Positions 7,050-11,521 of a stretch of 11,521 nucleotides of DNA are shown here, one piece after another (within the stretch, counting starts at the first letter, position 1; each line of letters starts with the position of its first letter). The notes beneath the pieces were generated by a model. That model saw nothing but the letters and a program-made list of their open reading frames with translations. It was not told the origin of the DNA and did not search any database. The position numbers and the translations under genes are program-made. This DNA is from Proteobacteria bacterium UBA6921 (GTDB lineage: Bacteria > Pseudomonadota > Gammaproteobacteria > SG8-11): the NCBI GenBank assembly GCA_002450895.1, contig DKAR01000019.1:1-11521 (forward strand), read 5' to 3'.

Positions 7050-10000
7050 ATGACGTCGGGTAAACAAACGTACAAGCAGTTTCCACTGTGGACCTTGTTC
7101 ATAGCGGCATGGTGCGTGATCGCGGGAGCGTGGGCGCCCGAGGCGGCTCTCGCAGCTGGGATACCCGACATGCCGGCAACCGCAACCGCGCCAGGCCAAT
7201 CTTCGACGCTGATGCCCGACGGTCGATGGCTGCTTGTGGGTGGCGACACCGATGGTCTGCGTGCAACCGCCCTCTTGCGGGATGTGAGTACAACACCCGC
7301 GAAGGAAACGGCAGTGAACGGTCACTTGGTTGTTCCCCGCGCGTGGCATACGGCGACCTTGCTCCCGAACGGAAACGTATTGATCGTCGGCGGCGTCGAC
7401 AGCGCAAACCAGACGGTCGATAAAGTCGAGTTGTTCAATACCGCGACGCAGTCATTCGAATTGCTGGCTTCAGTGGCGGCGCTGTCCCGCTCGCATCACA
7501 CCGCCACGGTTTTGACCGATGGGCGAGTGCTCGTTGCCGGTGGTGCCGACAAATCTGGCGCCGCACTGCGTGACGCCGCAATTTGGAATCCACGCACCTC
7601 GAAGCTGGAAACGTTAAGCGCCAATATGTTGGAAAAGCGCACCGGCCATCGGGCGGCGTTATTGCCGAGCGCGCCCGTGTTAATCACCGGTGGCACAGAC
7701 CAAAACGGAAAAGCGGTCGCAGGTCAGGAATGGTTTGATCCATCGAATCAGAACTTCAATGAGCTGGATTCAGCTGCCGCAAAGAACGTGCTGCCCGCAG
7801 CGCCATATAGTGAAACAGCGCCAGATGTAGAAGCCACATTGCCCGCCCATGGCGCCCGCAATGTTGAATTGGGTGCCGTGTTGTCGATTCGCTTTACCAA
7901 ACCCATGGACGTGCGAAGCATTAACGAAAAGACAGTGACACTGTTCGGCCCGCTGGGCGCGGAACACGGAAAAGTGGTCCCGGTCGAGAGCGGATTGCTG
8001 GCCTTCATGACGCCGGGATCGCAGCTGATGCCCGGAGCGGACTACACCTTGTTTGTAAAGGATGCAAAGGACAGCCAGGGCAACAGCGCGCCGTTCACAG
8101 CGGTGAGTTTCAAGACCATGGCATTCACCGGCTACGATGCAGCGAGCGAGTCACTGGCCACCAGCAGCAACAGCCTGCCGAAGCCGCGCGGACTAACTGA
8201 GAAGGACGATGAATTTTGGATTCCGGACGAAGCCCACCGGCAAGGCAAGTGGCGCAGCGAACGTGGACATTCGTCGTTCCAGGACCTGCCGCCGCTCATG
8301 GCAAAACCCGGAGTCACAGCGCTCTCCGGTCAAATCCTTTTGCTCAACGGCAAGCCCTTAAACCGCGTCACACTGTCCATTGGCAAGCAGTCGACTCAGA
8401 CCGATGAAACCGGCCGCTTCCTGTTGGAGAACATCCCCACCGGCCATCAGGAACTCTTCATTAATGGTTCCACCGCCAATCGGGATTCGCGCAAATACGC
8501 AAATTTCATTGTCGGCGTGGATATTGTCGCGGCGCAAACGACCGTATTGCCTTACACAAGTTGGATGCCGCAGCTCGATGAAGAAAACGCGGTGGACCTG
8601 TCATCACCGACGACAGAAGAAGTCATCCTGACTACGCCATCTATCCCGGGACTGGAAGTTCATTTGCCGCCCGGTGCCGTCATCCGCGATCGTTCCGGCA
8701 ACGTCGTGACCCACGTCGGCATTACCGCGATTCCGGTGGACCAACCACCGTATCCGCTGCCCGAGAAGGTCGAAGTTCCGATCTATTTCACAATTCAGCC
8801 GGGTGACGCATTTATTCAAAACATCGAAGTCACCGGCGCGCGCGGCGCACGAATTTACTACCCCAACTACATGGGTCTCGCACCCGGCAAGCGCACGGCC
8901 TTTTGGCATTACGATCCGCGCGAAAAGGGTTGGCACATCTACGGTTACGGAACCGTAACCGCGGACGGCAAACAGGTCATTCCGGATGAGGGTGTGTCGT
9001 TGTATGAATTTACTGGCGCGATGATCACCATTCTTACGCAAACGCCGCCACCGGACGGACCAAAGGGTTGTGAGGGTAATGGTCAGGCAGGGGACCCTGT
9101 TGATTGCGCGACCGGAATCTTCTGGATCGAGCACACCGATTTGGTCGTCAATGACATCATCCCGATTGTAATTCGCCGCACGTATCGCACCAACGATACT
9201 CAGTCGCGCCGTTTCGGTATCGGAACCAATGATCTTTATGGGATGTTCCTGTGGACTCCGAATCCGACCAAGGACGGGTACCTCATCCTTCCCAATGGCG
9301 AGCGGATTTACTATGTATTGACGTCGGGCACCGGTCAAACCGCGGATGCCATTTACGAAAATCTGGACAGTCCCACGAAGTTCTACAAGTCAACGATTAC
9401 TTACGGAAGTGCTGCGGGGTGGAAACTCACCTTAAAGGACGGAACGGTATACGTATTTAGAGCCAGTGAGTACGTGCAGGAGATTCAGGATCGTTTTGGG
9501 AATCGACTCAAGTTCGATCGCAATACCAATTACACCTTGGACATCCAGCGCCTCACGACGCCGAGCGGTCGCTATGTGGATTTCACCTACGATACCGGCG
9601 GGCGTGTCACTCAGCTGAAAGACAATATTGGCCGCACGGTAAGTTACCAATACGACGCGTTGAATCGTCTGATCAAGGTTACCGATCCCTCCGGCGGAAT
9701 CACCGAGTACAGCTACGACAGCAATCATAGAATGCTGACGGTGAAGAACGCGCGCGGCATTGTTCAAGCGACCAACGAATACGACGCCAATGGGCGTGTC
9801 AGCAAACAGACGCAGGCGGACGGCGGTATCTACACGTTCAGCTATACTCTGAATGGATCGAGCTTCGCCACCCGAACGGATGTAACCGATCCACGCGGCA
9901 AGGTACGGCGAATCGAGTTCAATGCGTTGGGTTACGTCATAAAGGAAACCCGCGGTCTGGGAACGGCGGAAGAACAAGTTGAGATCTTTGAGCGCGAGCC

Positions 10001-11486
10001 CGTGACCAACCGCGTGATCAGCAAGACCGATGCTCTGAATCGCAAGACGACGTTCGTTTACGACTACATGGGCAATCTCGTCTCATTAACGAAAATGGCC
10101 GGCACCACCGCCGCCGCGACGAACACGTTCACCTACGAGCCGGTCTACAACTTCATTGCCACCGTCACCGATCCCCTGAACCACGTTACGCGCTTCAATT
10201 ACGACAGCCAAGGCAACCTGATCAAGATCACCGACGCGCTGAACAACGTCACCCAGTTCGGCTACAACGACAAAGGCCAGCGCACCACCATCACCAACGC
10301 CCTGAACAAGACCGCCACGCTGCAATACAGCGGCGGGGATTTAAGTGGACTCGTCGATGCGTTGAATCGCAGCACCAACCTGTTCACCGACGAAGTGGGC
10401 CGTGTCATGGCCGTGGTCAACGCGCTGGGGCAAACCACGCGCTACGACTACGACGCCTTAAGCCGCGTCACCCAAGTCACCGACCCGCTCAACGGTCTCA
10501 CCAAGTTTAGCTACGACGCCAACGGCAACCTCACCACGGTCATCGATCCGAAAAATGGAACAACCACGTTCGCCTACACCGCCCGCGACCAACTGCAAAC
10601 CCGCACCGACCCGCTGCTCAAAGCCGAAAGCTTCGTCTACGACGGCAACGACAACCTCACGCAAAACACCGACCGCAAGAGCCTGATCACCGGTCGCAGC
10701 TACGATGCGCTGAATCGCCTGAAGACCCTCACCTACAACGACAGCAGCACCGTCACCTATACCTACGACAAAGCCAACCGCGTCACCCAGATCGCCGACA
10801 GCCTCAACGGCAATCTCAGCTACGCGTATGACGACCTCAACCGCAGCGTCACCGCCACCACCGGCCAAGGCATCGTCACCTACACCTTCGACGCCGCCGG
10901 ACGCAAAACCCGCACCGCCGTCAGCGGACAAGTTGCGATCGACTACGGCTACGACAATGCCAATCGCCTCACCAGCATCACTCAAGGCACACAAATCGTC
11001 AGCTTCAGCTACGACGCCGCTGGCCGCAGAATCACCAAGACCTTACCCAACGGCACCTCGGAGACCTACGGCTACGACGACGCCAGTCAACTCACGTCCA
11101 TCACCTACAAGAAAGGAACGACGACGCTCGGCGACCTGACCTACAGCTACGACAGCGCCGGCCGGCGCATCAAAATCGGCGGCAGCTACGCGCGGCAGAA
11201 CATCCCAAGCGCCACGACCACCACCGCCTACAACGCCGCCAACCAGCAAACCAATTGGAAAGGCCTCACGCAGAGCTACGACCTCAACGGCAACCTCACC
11301 AGCGACGGCAGCAAGACCTACACCTGGAATGCCCGAAACCAGCTCACCAATATCAGCGGCGGCGGCATCACCGCCAGCTTCCAGTACGACGCGCTGGGAC
11401 GAAGAATCGGCAAGACCATCAACGGAACGAACACCAACTACCTGTACGACCGACGTCCCCCCGCTTTGAGTAGCGGTCGCATTTAG
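7050..11486 (+). CDS. Secreted Kelch / Ig-like / RHS (YD-repeat) protein, truncated at the 3' end
   Basis: From ATG 7050 the product is 1478 aa. A signal peptide (hydrophobic ~12-27, cleavage near A34/A35) is followed by four Kelch-like motifs (~47-240; LLVGGD, VLIVGG, VLVAGG, VLITGG), an SbsA-type Ig-like domain (~257-356; IRFTKPMD), a carboxypeptidase-regulatory-like domain (~423-480; TDETGRFLLENIPTG), a beta-rich segment (~527-660), a DUF6531-type RHS entry region (~676-760; GDPVDCATG, IRRTYR) and some twenty YD-type units (~800-1470). YD repeats build the hollow beta-cocoon known from Rhs and Tc toxins. Homology stops at YLYD (codon ending 11450), where related proteins continue into the conserved RHS-associated core and a variable C-terminal domain. 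Here 11 unrelated codons and a stop follow, so the gene is probably disrupted. The export signal separates it from cytoplasmic T6SS-type Rhs effectors. It likely forms an operon with the preceding IPT/PPC-repeat gene. Confidence 0.88.
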   Translation: MTSGKQTYKQFPLWTLFIAAWCVIAGAWAPEAALAAGIPDMPATATAPGQSSTLMPDGRWLLVGGDTDGLRATALLRDVSTTPAKETAVNGHLVVPRAWHTATLLPNGNVLIVGGVDSANQTVDKVELFNTATQSFELLASVAALSRSHHTATVLTDGRVLVAGGADKSGAALRDAAIWNPRTSKLETLSANMLEKRTGHRAALLPSAPVLITGGTDQNGKAVAGQEWFDPSNQNFNELDSAAAKNVLPAAPYSETAPDVEATLPAHGARNVELGAVLSIRFTKPMDVRSINEKTVTLFGPLGAEHGKVVPVESGLLAFMTPGSQLMPGADYTLFVKDAKDSQGNSAPFTAVSFKTMAFTGYDAASESLATSSNSLPKPRGLTEKDDEFWIPDEAHRQGKWRSERGHSSFQDLPPLMAKPGVTALSGQILLLNGKPLNRVTLSIGKQSTQTDETGRFLLENIPTGHQELFINGSTANRDSRKYANFIVGVDIVAAQTTVLPYTSWMPQLDEENAVDLSSPTTEEVILTTPSIPGLEVHLPPGAVIRDRSGNVVTHVGITAIPVDQPPYPLPEKVEVPIYFTIQPGDAFIQNIEVTGARGARIYYPNYMGLAPGKRTAFWHYDPREKGWHIYGYGTVTADGKQVIPDEGVSLYEFTGAMITILTQTPPPDGPKGCEGNGQAGDPVDCATGIFWIEHTDLVVNDIIPIVIRRTYRTNDTQSRRFGIGTNDLYGMFLWTPNPTKDGYLILPNGERIYYVLTSGTGQTADAIYENLDSPTKFYKSTITYGSAAGWKLTLKDGTVYVFRASEYVQEIQDRFGNRLKFDRNTNYTLDIQRLTTPSGRYVDFTYDTGGRVTQLKDNIGRTVSYQYDALNRLIKVTDPSGGITEYSYDSNHRMLTVKNARGIVQATNEYDANGRVSKQTQADGGIYTFSYTLNGSSFATRTDVTDPRGKVRRIEFNALGYVIKETRGLGTAEEQVEIFEREPVTNRVISKTDALNRKTTFVYDYMGNLVSLTKMAGTTAAATNTFTYEPVYNFIATVTDPLNHVTRFNYDSQGNLIKITDALNNVTQFGYNDKGQRTTITNALNKTATLQYSGGDLSGLVDALNRSTNLFTDEVGRVMAVVNALGQTTRYDYDALSRVTQVTDPLNGLTKFSYDANGNLTTVIDPKNGTTTFAYTARDQLQTRTDPLLKAESFVYDGNDNLTQNTDRKSLITGRSYDALNRLKTLTYNDSSTVTYTYDKANRVTQIADSLNGNLSYAYDDLNRSVTATTGQGIVTYTFDAAGRKTRTAVSGQVAIDYGYDNANRLTSITQGTQIVSFSYDAAGRRITKTLPNGTSETYGYDDASQLTSITYKKGTTTLGDLTYSYDSAGRRIKIGGSYARQNIPSATTTTAYNAANQQTNWKGLTQSYDLNGNLTSDGSKTYTWNARNQLTNISGGGITASFQYDALGRRIGKTINGTNTNYLYDRRPPALSSGRI

Positions 11487-11521
11487 AGCCCGGTAATCAC
11501 TGTAGCCGATTTTTCGGCGAG
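11451..11521. mobile_element. Possible insertion-sequence edge interrupting the RHS gene
   Basis: Right after the YLYD codons, RHS-like coding ends in all three forward frames and the DNA changes character: a GTCCCCCCGC run, then non-coding sequence with a short inverted repeat, GCCGA-TTTT-TCGGC (11505-11518). Such an abrupt loss of homology in a conserved core is typical of an inserted element. From memory the C-rich start and downstream TAGCC segment faintly recall IS21-like termini, but no transposase, opposite end or target duplication is inside the window. A deletion or rearrangement junction is equally possible. Confidence 0.3.

Noticed and set aside
8604..9338. 244-codon minus-strand open frame
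   Set aside because: It lies wholly opposite the well-supported DUF6531-type/RHS entry segment and shows no recognisable domain.
10458..10994. Long minus-strand open frame opposite the RHS core
   Set aside because: Its translation is Val/Gly/Ala/Asp-rich with low complexity, exactly the antisense of C-rich YD codons. It has no motif or ribosome binding site and the plus-strand RHS reading explains the region.
11448..11486. A simple frameshift as the cause of the RHS truncation
   Set aside because: None of the three forward frames after 11450 reads like the RHS core, and all soon reach stops.
7050..11486. Type VI secretion Rhs effector
   Set aside because: The protein has a clear Sec-type signal peptide and Kelch/Ig-like domains, with no PAAR domain, VgrG or Hcp gene nearby.

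Overview
The window looks like part of a Gram-negative, probably proteobacterial, chromosome of moderate GC content. The support is modest: a MauG-type di-heme peroxidase exported as a probable lipoprotein, a cyclic-nucleotide-binding/SpoIIE phosphatase fusion of a type common in Proteobacteria, and very large secreted YD-repeat proteins. No rRNA, tRNA, CRISPR or phage gene is visible, so the species cannot be fixed.

Layout. (1) 34-1290, minus strand: a 418-aa cytoplasmic signalling protein made of an N-terminal cNMP-binding domain, a helical linker and a C-terminal PP2C/SpoIIE (RsbU-like) serine phosphatase. (2) 1291-1610: a divergent intergenic region with weak candidate promoters for both flanking genes. 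(3) 1611-2765, plus strand: a di-heme cytochrome c peroxidase/MauG-family protein with two CxxCH sites and an export signal. (4) 2766-3166: about 400 bp of leader DNA holding the best promoter in the window (TTGACA, 18-bp spacer, TACGAT) and a GC-rich hairpin. (5) 3167-6988: a 1273-aa secreted protein with a short YD-repeat stub, two IPT/TIG domains and nine PPC-like beta-sandwich repeats; the last seven each carry exactly two cysteines. (6) 7050-11486: a secreted 1478-aa RHS/YD-repeat protein with four Kelch-like motifs, an SbsA-type Ig-like domain, a carboxypeptidase-regulatory-like domain, a DUF6531-type RHS entry domain and a long YD-repeat run. (7) 11451-11521: unrelated DNA that cuts off the RHS gene before its conserved core end and toxin region, possibly the edge of an insertion sequence.

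How they fit. The last two genes are codirectional and 61 bp apart. Both are preceded by GGAAGG, both have Sec-type signal peptides, and YD motifs occur in both. They are best read as a two-gene operon that exports a pair of very large extracytoplasmic beta-rich proteins, of which the second is truncated here. The phosphatase and peroxidase genes show no visible functional link to this pair. The secreted pair and the broken 3' end of the RHS gene are the most interesting parts.
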